From NCBI RefSeq assembly GCF_024166365.1, contig NC_064841.1, forward strand, positions 27,086,001 to 27,150,000: a stretch of DNA of 64,000 bases, in the 5' to 3' direction. Both the position numbers and the translations under genes were made by a program. The notes under the pieces were generated by a model. That model made no database searches. It was not told the origin of the DNA and saw nothing but the letters and a program-made list of their open reading frames with translations. Source of the DNA: Elephas maximus indicus (Eukaryota; Chordata; Mammalia; Proboscidea; Elephantidae). Below, piece after piece: positions 1-11,483 of the stretch (positions are counted from its first letter, which is position 1; each line of letters starts with the position of its first letter).

Positions 1-336
1 GCTAAATCTGGCAACTCTTGATCTAAGGGTCATTGCAAGGAAGTACCATCTCAAAAATCACTGTCCACTCTCTAGCCAGCCATGCCCACACACCTCCCTG
101 TCTCATCTCTTCACCTGACAAGCCCCAGCATGGGATTTACCAATCAGAGATGCAGCTAGAGAAGACTTAGCGATCAAGTCTGAGCCCAGCTTCTTCTTTT
201 TACTACTCAGGGAACACAATTCAGAGTTCAGTGGCTTGAGCAAGGCTGCACAATAATGTGACAGTGGAGCTGGGAAATGGGCCCAGTTTTTGTTTCTGTT
301 GCTAACTACAAGCTCTATCTACTACCTGCAGGTCTT

Positions 337-536
337 GTTGTTGTTGTTGTGTGCTGTTGAGTCAATTCCAAGTCACAGGGATCCCATAGGACAGAGTCAC
401 CCTAGGGTTTCCTAGGCTGTAATCTTTACATGAGCAGATCTCCAAGTCTTTTCTCCTGCAGAGTGGCTGGTGAATATGAACCATGCACCTTTCGGTTAGC
501 AGCCAAGCACTTAACCATTGCACCACCAGGGCCCCT
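337..536 (-). mobile_element. AfroSINE
   Basis: Reverse-oriented copy: the tail (gttgttgttgttgt, reverse of the AAC tail) is at the left, then tgagtcaattccaagtcacag, and the head ggttagcagccaagcacttaacc...caccagggcc is at the right. Sequence left of it (1-336) shows nothing I recognise. Confidence 0.88.
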
Positions 537-540
537 TCCT

Positions 541-2519
541 AAAAAACACATTTTTTTCTACAGGATGTCCTTACAAAATAAATGTAAGCAATGACATCTG
601 TTATGTTTCCTGGTGTGGAATGTATATTTTTTACTAAAAAATGGCAGACATATGATTCTCAAAGATCATCCTCCCTTGCACCCCGGGGGCTTCTGGAAAG
701 TGCAATTATAAAAAAAATCAATGGAAATAATAACAGAGAAAGGCCTCATCATTCATGAAACTGAGGACTTTCTGCTATGTTTGTCCTGCAAATGAACTGA
801 AAACCTGTGGCTTTCCTTAGGAAGTGGGAACTTAGAAGATAGCCATGTTCTTTGGAACAAGAAGGGATAAGAGATCTATATGGTGCTGGTGGCCGAAGCT
901 GATGTGATATAGACAGGCACAACAGAGAATGTCTTAAATCAGAGGGATCTAGTGACTGTGTAGACTAGGCAAAGAGTCTGGTTTAAACTAATCAACCAAC
1001 CTAAAAGAAGATCTAATCCACTAGTAAATATATATAAAAAAAAAATAGTTACTAAAAATTAAAGAAGACACGGATCAGGGCAAAAGGCCATACAGACATC
1101 TAGAACTGGAACTCAGAAGGTCTCCACAAAGACAAAATGTGGAGTGTGCTGGAGCTGGCTTTTACTGGCTCTTAGGAGTTCTGCATGCAGTGACCTTGTG
1201 TTGGTAGCTTGAAACTGGACATGGTAGGAATACTTATACCACGGATGTTGACAAATGCTAAAATTTTTTTTTTTTTTTTTGAGAGCCAATTACTAGAATG
1301 GGTCCTGGCCACTGCCTAAAGCCCAGTAAAGGAAAGAGTAGGGGGCACTATAGGACCAACAGACTCAGGATGCCTTCAAAAAAGATACATAGAATGGCCT
1401 GGAGCCAGAGGATGCGCTTCCTGGCGCAAGGGAAGCAGACCTACAAATAAAATTGGAAAGAAGGGTCTACCATAATTTCCCCAGACCTAGAAGCCCTACC
1501 AACTCAAATCTAGCTCAGAATAGAAATCCAAGAAGTAAATTTCAAATTGTGTTGAGGCATGAAAAGGGAGAAAGTGTGAACTTAAAGTTATATTTAGAAA
1601 CCAGTGCTCTGTAAGCGTGTCCATTTTTATTTCCATTTTGTTTGCTTCCTGAATTTTCTTTTGAAAAAATCAAATCCCATGTTTGCTGTTCTAAGGAGTA
1701 TTATTGCCAAATTATAGTCACGACAGTCCCAAATAAAGTTGCTGGAGCTGGTGCAGAAAGTGGGAAACAGATGCCAAAACAGGCAAAAAGGAGATGAAGT
1801 TAAACTTTGCCCACTTTCAAACAGAAACTAATAGCTATTTGACCAAGCACAGCTATACCTGGAATTTACAAAACTGCCTCCAGAGGCTCCACAGGACACC
1901 CACACAGCAATGAAGACCCTAAAAGTAATAACAAAGACTTCAATCTGTGCCCTCAAGGATAACCCCTGAACTTGCTTGACAATATCAAAAGTGCCCATTA
2001 ATTTGCTTTTCCTCTAACTTCAAGACAAGGACAAGCCTTCCACAATCTGTGTTTGCAAGCAGATAATTGGTTTTGCACTTTAGCAGCAGGTAATTGCTGA
2101 ACTGATCCAAAACAATGGGAAAGAAACACATTTCTTGTATTTTCTGTGTAAATTTTACTGATCCCAATAAGGAATTTAAAAGACAATTCTCATAGTGAAA
2201 TTGCCCTGTGTGGGCAATGAGCAGCATTCATCCCTTTGGCTTCGGCAATAAACTATTTTAATTTCCATTGCAAATATAATAGCCATTTTACAAAGGCTAT
2301 ATATATATATGTATATATATTTTTTAAAGAATGACTAGGGATAATATCAGAAATAAGAACATGGGGTCTGTGTGTCTGTGTTTCTACCTTGACCTGTTGT
2401 AATAGCCTTCTTTGATGCTTCTTTTCAAAAATTTGTGCTTAAATCACGATTCAAGGGAATCTTCACATTAAACTGGGTATATGTAAACCATCTTAAAACA
2501 GAAAAATAGTCTTAGTAAT
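541..2519. other. Unassigned AT-rich sequence
   Basis: No gene or confident repeat. It contains an A run near 1038-1045 and a T run at 1262-1280. Short frames at 1985-2227 are chance. Confidence 0.5.
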
Positions 2520-2640
2520 CAGTTAGGTCAAGTCCTAAATGCTACAGCTGAGGAAACTCAGCAAGTTTGCGAAGAGTAGAACTCAAGTTCAGTACCCTGG
2601 AGTCCAGTCTCCTGGCTCTGAATCCAGTGTTCTTTCTAAT
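2520..2640 (-). repeat. MIR-like ancient SINE fragment
   Basis: Contains gctgaggaaactcag followed by a decayed MIR 3' half ending ctctgaatccagtgttctttc. Confidence 0.6.
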
Positions 2641-2644
2641 ATTA

Positions 2645-3254
2645 TCACGCTCTATATCCCTGAAAAGAAATATGAACCTGCTACTTATTGACTGTGATGT
2701 ATAAAATATTAAAGTAATATACTCAACAATTCCGGTGGAGTTGAGACAAAACAGGTTAACTGAACGTGAAACACGATGTCCAGAAGATCCTATCTTCTGT
2801 CTTCAGTAGCCCAAGAAAGCCTCAGCTGGTAGGCTCAATTAGGGCCTTCTGCAATCTCTAATCCCTCCCCCTAAATTTATGCTGAATGACTTTGACCACA
2901 TAATCACAATATTGATAATTGTAAGACAAGATTTCTTCTACCTGTAAAACGTTCCTAAATTCTAGCCCTTTCCCTCTCCCTTTCCCATCCACGTATTTTC
3001 CTACTCATTGGCACACTGAGTAACTGAGGTTAGATCATCTGTATTGTATTTGCCTAATATTGTAATAAAATGTTTTACTTTTTTTTGATGTGTAAAATGT
3101 ATTTATACACATCAACAAAGTTTTAACTAATAAAAATTTTTTTTTTTATCATATTTCTATAGGGACAACCTTGCTTTAACTTTTTTGCTCTTAATATTAT
3201 TTCATGTTTTCTGGAACAAGGATCCTTTGTACATCAAAATTTTGTATTAATTGC
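2645..3254. other. Unassigned sequence with a small perfect hairpin
   Basis: Arms ttgatgtgta (3085-3094) and tacacatcaa (3106-3115) are exact reverse complements around an 11-nt loop. Otherwise AT-rich with T runs; no gene. Confidence 0.5.
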
Positions 3255-3670
3255 TGTCTTAGTTACCAAGTGCTGCTGTAACAGAAATGTCGTGGGTGGG
3301 TGGCTTTAAAGAATATAAATTTATTTTCTCACAGTTCAGGGGGCTAGAAGTCCAAATTCAGGATGTGGCTCTTCAGGGGCGGTCCTTCTTTATTTATTTC
3401 AGTTTGTAGTAACTGGCAATCATTGGAGTTCCTTGGCTTGTGAATGCATCTGCCGTGAGTGTCTATTTGCATATGGAGTCTTACCCCTACATGTGTCTTA
3501 CTCTGCCTTTTTTGTAACTCACAACTGATTTGGTTCAGAGCCCACCCTACTCTGGCATGACCTATTAACATGACAAAAGAAAAGCCCTATTTCCAAACAA
3601 GATCACAACCACAGATCCAGGGACCAGGACATCAGTACATATTTTTGGGAGACACAATTCAGTCCGTGAC
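3255..3670 (-). mobile_element. MaLR-like solo LTR
   Basis: On the plus strand it starts tgtcttagttaccaagtgctgctgtaac and ends cagtccgtgaca. These are the reversed ends of the LTR family seen also at 29447, 46205 and 63148. No clear target duplication remains. The following stretch 3671-4089 is unassigned, with a T run at 4031-4053. Confidence 0.78.
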
Positions 3671-4089
3671 AAAATTCAGAAGGATGATTCTAATTCAACA
3701 TCATTTATTCTGTTTTCTAGTTTACACTGAAACCTGTGTTTGAAAATTTCCTGTGTTATGTTGTTTAAATTATAAAAAAAGTAGATAAATATTGAGAAAT
3801 TGCTGCATATGAGTATGCAGGTTTGGCACAGCACAATTTTAGGGGTGCAATTTGCATCATAATGTAAGTAGGTGGTGCCCTTTCTGGAGCTGTTCTGTAT
3901 ATAACCTGCATGACCATACATGGTGGCATCATATTCTTGTGGGATGAATTTTTCTATATTACTTGTAGATTGTTAGAGTCAACCTCATGTGTTTTGAACT
4001 CTTCAGCAACTACTTACTTACATATTTAGGCCTTTTTTTTTTTTTTTTTTTTTGCCAGTTTTGCAAACTGCTCCCTCGATTGTCAAATA

Positions 4090-5027
4090 AAAGCATAACT
4101 CATTTTATTGTGCTTCACAGATGCTGCATTTTTTAACAATTTGAAGATTATCAGCACCGTTTTTCCAACAGCATATGCTCACTTTACATCTCTGTGACAC
4201 ATTTTGGAAATTCTTGCACTATTCTAAACTTTTTCATTATTATTATATCTGTTTTGGTGATCTGCTATCCGTGATCTTTAATGTTACTATTGTAATTGTT
4301 TTGGTGTGCCACAAACTGTGCCCACATAAGACAGAGAAGTTAATTGATAAACGTGTGTGTTCTGACTACTCCACCAACTGGGCGTTCCCCCATCTCTCTC
4401 CCTCTCCTTGGGCCTCCCTATTCCCTGAGACACAACAATATTGCAAACAGGCCAAAATGGCCTGTAAGTGTTCAAGTGTAAAAAAGAACCATACATTTCT
4501 ACCTTTCAATCAAAAGCTAGAAATGGTTAAGCTTAGTGAGGAACGCATGTTGAAAGGTGAGACAGGCCAAAATTTAGGCCTCCTGTGCCAAACAACCAAG
4601 TTGTGAGTGCAAACGAAAAGCTCTGGAAAGAAATTCAAAGTGCTACTCCAGTAAATGCACAAATGATAAGAAAACAACACAGCCTTATTGTTGATATGGA
4701 GAAAGTTTTAATGGTCTGTATAGAAGCTCAAACCAGCCACAACATTCTCTTAAGCCAAAGCCTAATCCATAGCAAGGCCTTAACTATCTTCAATTTTATG
4801 AAGGCTGAGAGAAGTAAGAAAGCTGCAGAAGAAAAGCCTGAAGCTAACGGAGTTTGGTTCATGAGGCTTAAGGTAAGAAACCGTCTCTATAACACAAAAG
4901 CGCAAGGTGAAGCAGCAAGCACTGATGTAGAAAAAAAAAAAAATTTTTTTTTGAAGCTGCAGCAAATTATCCAGAAGATCTAGTTAAGATGACTGGTGAA
5001 GGTGGCCACACTAAACAACACATTTTC
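4090..5027 (+). mobile_element. Tigger1 DNA transposon, left part (terminal repeat and N-terminal transposase)
   Basis: The left end aaagcataactcattttattg is a decayed Tigger1 terminal inverted repeat preceded by the TA target site (4088-4089). The body matches what I know of the pogo-like Tigger1 family. The transposase reading frame begins near 4457 (MACKCSS) and, after a frame change around 4600, continues as the DNA-binding part (QKLEMVKLSEERM, then [24 protein letters not shown]) to about 4980. An A13T9 tract at 4931-4952 interrupts the consensus. The element stops at 5027 and resumes at 17248, being split by the insertion at 5028-17231. Confidence 0.9.
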
Positions 5028-5039
5028 TTCTCTTTTTTT

Positions 5040-5560
5040 AGTAAAGCAAACTAAGTTTTATTTGGCATATATTTAAAGAGGCAAAAGTAGAAAAGCAGGC
5101 AAGCATACTGCCATACTCATGCCTGCTCAAGTCCAAAGAATATTACAGAATGATCAGTAATATAGTAACATTGCAAAATGGGCAAAACCATTGAAAATTT
5201 CACCTTTTTACAGATTGGCTAGAAACCGTGATCTTACGTTTTAAATTGTCTTTCTTAACAATCATTGGTATAGGTTTTAGTAAAGACAGTCAGAAAGGTC
5301 CTCATTGGTCCAACAAATTTTCTGTTCACTAAATGTTAATAGAAAAAGATAAAAGCAGAAAGTCTTCTGTGTTCTCTTTGATTGGCTTACATGAAATGTT
5401 CCTTAAAAGATATTTTCCGAGATTATCTTAGCTATTGTCTTCATACGTCAGGGCCCAGGTGATGTGTCATTGTGAGTCCTTGTGAGTCCAGCTCCAGCTG
5501 GGTCACATTCTCTGTGCTCCAGGTCAGGGAATCATGACTCCAATATTATTTCTTAAATCA
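5040..5560 (-). repeat. Probable U3-R part of the ERV 3' LTR
   Basis: On the minus strand this begins tgatttaagaaataat right after a purine-rich aaaaggaggga (a polypurine-tract candidate, 5561-5572) and ends at the poly(A) site about 17 nt past AATAAA. Being cut at the poly(A) site is what a reverse-transcribed mRNA would give. I saw no matching second LTR at the 15.8-17.2 kb end. Confidence 0.5.
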
Positions 5561-5912
5561 TTCCCTCCTTTTAATTGGTGATTGGAGATAACACATCAAT
5601 GATCAGTACCTGGACTTAGTTCAGCTCCTAGATGGTGGCCATGGAAGGCTCTTTAAACTCACAGTGGTGGTTTTCCACTGGATTCCATCTGGTTCTTTAC
5701 CAGGATCTTAAGAGCAATGTTCTCATCCATTGCATTGCGGGGAGTGAGCAGACTCAATGTCTATTAACATTTTAGCCTGAGGCCTTCTTTTGCTTTTCAA
5801 GTGTGTAAAACAATAGAAGATAAATCTTATTATTCCTAATACTATCAAGATGCAGACTAAGAATAATTACTTGCAGTAGTGATCTAGCCCGTGTACTTAT
5901 TCCTGATGGTAA

Positions 5913-6263
5913 CTAACCAAATAAATCTGGTGTTCGTAAGGGTGTTACAGTGTGTAACCAAGTAGCTTGCTGTCCAATTCTATGTAGAGCTTGTTCTACT
6001 TCTGCTGTATTATTTGTCCGAATGCGACAAGAGGTATTTGCTACAGCACAGTCTCCACCTTCCTGGGCTAATAAAAACTCTAAGACTATACTATTATCTA
6101 ACGCTACCTTGACCAATGAGGTCAGAGATTGGTGTTGTGCCTTCATCCCTCTAACAACTTCATCTCCTATTTGCCCCATAGTAATTGACAGATTTCTTAA
6201 AGATTTTTCTAATTCAACTGTACCATAAGTAGGAATTAAAGCTCTTAGAAATGACCAACCCAC
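5913..6263 (-). pseudogene. Degenerate retroviral envelope, transmembrane-subunit fragment
   Basis: An open stretch of 116 codons on the minus strand has the layout of a gamma-retrovirus-like (class I ERV) Env transmembrane subunit. A helical heptad-like region is followed by a short conserved segment, a cysteine pair (CAVANTSC, about residues 73-80) and an N-glycosylation-type NNT. After a stop or frameshift near 5913, the sequence resumes in another frame with a LPSG-like pre-membrane segment and a hydrophobic stretch like a membrane anchor (about 5790-5900). The surface subunit upstream (6264-7100) is too decayed to define. It lacks a signal peptide and an intact frame; no function is inferred. 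Confidence 0.7.
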
Positions 6264-7285
6264 CCTGAGTGTTGGACCAATGTGCTTTCTTCTGACTCTT
6301 GTTTTACAATGGATAACAAATTAACATTACCTTTCCAGTATTTACTAACATCATTGTTAAGAATATCTAAAGGTAATCCTGAGGTTCCCAAAGTGCATTG
6401 CTCACCAGGAATCTAAACAAGAGATTGGCCATATAAACTCATTGTCAGTGGGAAAGTGATCATCTAATTAGTTTAGTTGGAGCTACTACATAAAAACATA
6501 CATCTATAAGAAGCACACAAAGTGTGTCTAGAGAAAACAGAAAATATAGAAAAACTTACATGAGACAACAAAGTTTGAATTCATGATTAGCAAGATAATA
6601 GAGGGTGGACCTCTCCTGTTGGAGGTCTCCAGTTAATCTATCTAAAACATAGTAAGTGTTCTCCCTGAGGGCAAGGTGCCCCTCCTTGGTTTACCTAATA
6701 ATAGTCCTGGGTCACTTTCTCAGAACCAGGAGTGGAAACTAAGACAGAATGGAGTCTGAGCCATGAAGTTGATCTCTTCTGATAACTTGGTTTCTCTAAG
6801 ACACAAAATTTCTACATCATAAGGAGGTGACTGTTTGATTATAAACATTAGACAGATATTTCATACAACAATGTCTTGATGACTGATTAAACTGATTACT
6901 AATTCACTCCAAACGTAACTCTCAGTCTGATCTCTGGAGTCAGTTTCACAAAACACACAGAACTATTAAAAAAAAAAAAAAAAAAAGCACACTGTCCAGA
7001 GCAAAACGGTCTTACTAGCTTACCTGGACAATGGTTTGGTTGATTCAAAGTGGCTTCAGGAAACAGTTTTTTTTTTTTTTCCTTTCAAAAGGACACCCAA
7101 AGGTGATGGCCTGTGTGGGTTACCCTAACTTCCATGAAAGCCAGAATTCTGGATTCCAGGAGAAATATAACTGTTTCATCATTCCCTTCTTTGGATCATG
7201 ACCCTGCTATAGAATATTTGATCAAAAATGCTCAAAAATGGTAATTGGGCACCATTTGGTTTTTAAGAACCTAGGCACCATACAG

Positions 7286-7440
7286 GAAACCCTGGTGGTG
7301 TAGTGGTTAAGTGTTATGGCTGCTAAACAAGAGGTCAGCAGTTTGAATCCGCCAGGTGCTCCTTGGAAACTCTATGGGGCAGTTCTACTCTGTTCTATAG
7401 GGTTGCTATGAGTTGGAATTGACTCGACGGCAGTGGGTTT
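7286..7440 (+). mobile_element. AfroSINE with 14-bp target duplication
   Basis: A classic tRNA-derived AfroSINE: gaaaccctggtggtgtagtgg at the head, cctatagg...gagttggaattgactcg near the tail. It is flanked by the perfect duplication taggcaccatacag (7272-7285 and 7441-7454). It sits inside the ERV retrocopy and is therefore younger than it. Confidence 0.95.
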
Positions 7441-8377
7441 TAGGCACCATACAGCCAACTAGGAGGTAGAATAGAAAAACTAACAATAATATTAGGCCAA
7501 TTGTCTTAAATAACCAATGAATCCATGACCCTAAGGTCTGTGAACCAGGAAACAAATCTCATGAGGTGTTTATGCATAAGCAGCATCAGTAACTGCTTTT
7601 CATGTGCTGAAACTACATTCAGCAAAACCTCAGCTTGCATATTAATATAAATACAGCAACATTTATCTATTAATACACAAAACAGTTTCTTGAGAGAACT
7701 AATAAATCTAATGTTATTCTAATTTGGAAAATTGTGGCTTGAACTTCAGACATGTATCTGGTTATGATATTTACCAGCAGGAACTAGTAATTCAAAATTG
7801 CAATATCTAAACCCATTTGTTAGATAATTTAGGAGAAAGGAAAATGATTTCTTATATCCAGAAAGTAGAGCCTTAAAACATCAGCAGTGTTTCCACATAA
7901 AAACCCAGAGTAATCCTTTAGTTTAACCAGTCTAATGTAGTTAATTTCTAGTCCACATGATTCTGGATCAGCAGCAGTCTGTGAAACCATCAGCTTCTGC
8001 ATAAGAGTTCTGGAAATCTTGATTGAGTCTAGTCACAGTCCTTTTCCTAAGTCCAATATAGTACATCTTTCTTGTCGAGATATTCTGATCAATGTTTTCA
8101 GAAAATCAGCAAAATAAAAACTTATCTGCAGATGATAAAACTTAATATGACCGTGATTAATTCATAAACATAACTCTTAATAGTGAAAGACTTGGTAGAA
8201 ATTAATTACAAGCATAATGTAAAGGCCAAATAAAATTAGTTTAAAAAAACTTTAGATAAAAATATTTCTAAATATAAACATTAACCATATTTTTAAAGAG
8301 CTTCAGATATAATACACAATAATCTTGAGACATAATACCATATAATCACGATATATTAAAAATGTACCAAGATTATC

Positions 8378-9956
8378 GAGGCGGGCCCAAGATGGCTGAC
8401 TAGGTAGAAGGTACCTCGGATCCCTCTTGCAATAAAGACTCGGAAAAACAAGTGAATCGATCACATACATGACAATCTACGAACCCTGACCGTCAAATAC
8501 AGATCTAAAGAGTTGACCTGACTGACAGAGACTGAGAACGAACAACCATGGGGAAGCAGCGACTGTTTTCGGAGCCTGGAGCCAGCGTTCCAGTCAGGAA
8601 ACCTTGGCGCTGGGCTTTGGACTGGGCGTAGGGGAGCTGACCATGGCATCCTGAGATGGCACAAACACGGGGCGCAGCCCTAGCCCCCAAAACTCACCTC
8701 GGGGGAAGCCCAGCCAGTGCATGCAGGCAGTGCAGCGACGCGGCCCACAGGAGGAGAAGTCACCGGGAGGCAGCGACTGGTTTTGGAGCTGGGAGTGTGG
8801 CGTCCCAGCCGGGGAACCTTGGCGCTGGGCTTTGGACTAGGAGAAGAGGAACTAACCGGGGCTTCTGAGACAGCACAAGCATGGGACACGGGCCTGACCC
8901 TCGGGGGCAATCTCTACCCAGCCAGCACACACAGTCGATGACGCACCCCTCGGGAATCTCAGATAAAACAGTCATCCCAACCAAGATAAGTAACTTTGTC
9001 TATATTCCAGGGTGCTACTCTCTCCTATTTATCTGAACCCTCCCCTCCCCTTCCCAGGTGGCTTCATTTACATTGGAATTTCCTGAGCCAGAGAGTAAAC
9101 TGCTCTGCAGTTTTTCCTTCTTTCTTTCTTTTTTTTTTTTTTTTTGGTCTTTTCCTACCCATTCTCCTGGACTGAGAGAAGCAGCTACAAAAAACCCAGG
9201 GACCAAAAATCCTTCCCTAATTGGACTAAAAACACAGAGTCAGCTCCAGCCAAGCATAAGTGATCCACAGTCTTGAGCTTTCATCCCTATAGGGAACAAG
9301 GTGGCTATTATAATGCAAAGGCAGTTCTGATAGGGATCTGACTGTAACTGATTTAGCGGATTACTGGAAAAACAAGTCTCCCAGGTCTGATATCTCTGCA
9401 TATTCAACAGAGCCCTCATTGACCCACAACAGGGAACTGAGGGCTGAAGCTCCCCCCAGACCACCTAGCCTCCTGCCTTAGGGGTCTAAGAAGGGTGCCA
9501 CCTACCAATCTGTAGAGGTACTTGCATTGGGGGCCTAAGGTACAGCTGCAGAGCCCACCCACCAAAGTGCTTTAGGAATAGAGACACACCTACCTCACTG
9601 GCACTTGGGGGAAGTCTGTCAGCACCCTGCCCCCCCCCCCCAGAGTGTGAAACCCTGCTGCTACTAGAATCTGGTGCACACAACTATCACCATTACTTCT
9701 CTAGGTGGATATGTGACAGTCTGCACCACACACTTGATGACCCAAAATCAGATTCTACTCAAGAATAGCAAATGGACTCTTAGGCTTATATATCTGGTAA
9801 TAGCCCAAACCAGCTGGTAATAAGACATAAGTGACTCAAGGGCTACAACAATCAAGACAGCACAATCTAGTAGCCCATCTACGTATATTGAAAGAAAACA
9901 AAACGAGATAAGACTCAGTGAGCAAATATAGAATAAATCACTACAATATCTTAGTG
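8378..9956 (+). promoter_or_regulatory. L1 5'UTR with internal promoter region and two monomer-like units
   Basis: A YY1-type motif, caagatggc, lies at 8388-8396, 11 nt from the element start, matching the known placement in human L1. Two similar units of about 214 bp follow: gcagcgactg recurs at 8556 and 8770, and accttggcgc at 8601 and 8816. The tract 9129-9145 is T-rich and 9631-9643 is a C run. Confidence 0.75.
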
Positions 9957-11028
9957 ATGGCTCAGAGACAGCAGTCGATATCAAACCACAAAAAGAAGCA
10001 GACCATGATTGCTTCTAAAAAAAAAAAAAAAAAAATTTTTTTTTCTTCTACAACTCCCCAAACTAAAGAGTCAAAATCTTTCCCAAATGAAGATACAATC
10101 CTGGAATTGCCAGATGCAGAATATAAAAAACTAATTTACAGAATGCTTCAAGACATCAGGGATGACCTCAAAAATGAAATAAGGCAATCTACAGAAGAAG
10201 CCAAGGAACACACTGATAAAGCAGCTGAAGAACTCAAAAAGGTTATTCAAGAACATAGTGGAAAAATTAATAAGCTGCAAGAATCCATAGAGAGACAGCA
10301 TTCAGAAATCCAAAAGATTAACAATAAAATTACACAATTAGACAACTCAATAGGAAGTCAGAGGAGCAGACTCGAGCAATTGGAATGCAGACTGCGAAAT
10401 CTGGAGGACCAGGGAATTGACACCAATATAAAAAAAAACAGCTGAAAAAAAATCAGATAAAAGAATTAAAAAAAATGAAGAAACCCTAAGAATCATGTGG
10501 GAGTCTATCAAGAAGAATAACTTGCGTGTGATTGGAGTCCCAGAACAGGGAGGAATAACAGAAAACACAGAGAGAATAGTTGAAGATCTGTTGGCAGTAA
10601 ACTTCCCTGACATCATGAAAGACAAAAGGATATCTATCCAAGATGCTCATCGAACCCCATTTAAGACTGATCCATAAAGAAAATCACCAAGACATATTGT
10701 CATCAAACTTGCCAAAACCAAAGATAAAGAGAAAATTTTAAAAGCAGCCAGGGAGAAAAGAAAGGTCTCCTACAAAGGAGAATGAATAAGAATAAGTTCA
10801 GACTACTCAGCAGAAACCATGCAGTCAAGAAGGCAATGGGATGACATATATAGAGCACTGAAGGAGAAAAACTGCCAGCCAAGGATCATATATCCAGCAA
10901 AACTCTCTCTAAAATATGAAGGCGAAATTAAGATATTTACAGATAAACGCAAGCTTAGAGAATTTGCAAAAACCAAACCAAAGCTAGAAGAAATACTAAA
11001 GGAAATTGTTTGGTCAGAAAACCAGTAA
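9957..11028 (+). pseudogene. L1 ORF1 (RNA-binding chaperone) pseudogene
   Basis: Starts ATGGCTCAGAGACAGC at 9957. Residues from about 55 form the coiled coil (KKLIYRMLQDIRDDLKNEI through SRLEQLECRLRNLEDQ). A frameshift near 10440 moves it to 10495-10677 (NNLRVIGVPEQ, the RRM region), and a stop near 10676 and a further shift lead to the C-terminal domain at 10819-11028 (ARG-type basic segment, then PAKLSLKYEGEIK). The N-terminal part carries an in-frame 33-bp insertion, A19T9 plus a repeated cttct, at 10017-10049. In intact L1 this protein forms trimers that coat L1 RNA; this copy is broken. Confidence 0.88.
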
Positions 11029-11483
11029 CATCAGATACCAGCACAACACATGGTCACAGAACAGAACATCCTGATACCAACTAAAATAGGGAAATCACAA
11101 AACAAATTAAGATTAATTTTAAAAAGAAAAAAATGCTCAAAACAGGGAATCATTGAAGTCAATATGTAAAAGATCACAATAATCAAAAAGAGGGACTAAA
11201 TACAGGTGGCATAGAACTGCCATATGGAGAGAGATACAAGGCGATATAGGACAATACAAGTTAGGTTTTTACTTAGAAAAATAGGGGTAAATATTAACAT
11301 AACCATGAAGAGGTATAACAACTCCATAACTTAAAATAAAAACCAAGAAAACATAATGACTCAGCAAACAAAGTCAAATACTATGAAAATGAGGAACACA
11401 CAATTTGCAAAGAAAAACTTCTCAGCACAAAAAAGTAAGTGGAAAAATGAAATTGTCAACAACACACATAAAAAGGCAACAAA

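Noticed and set aside
4175..4606. 143-codon open frame as a host gene
   Set aside because: Its first half is Tigger1 terminal and leader sequence; only the last about 50 codons are transposase. It is part of the transposon.
5950..6228. 92-codon plus-strand frame opposite the Env remnant
   Set aside because: It is the shadow of the minus-strand Env-like frame, which has recognisable features.
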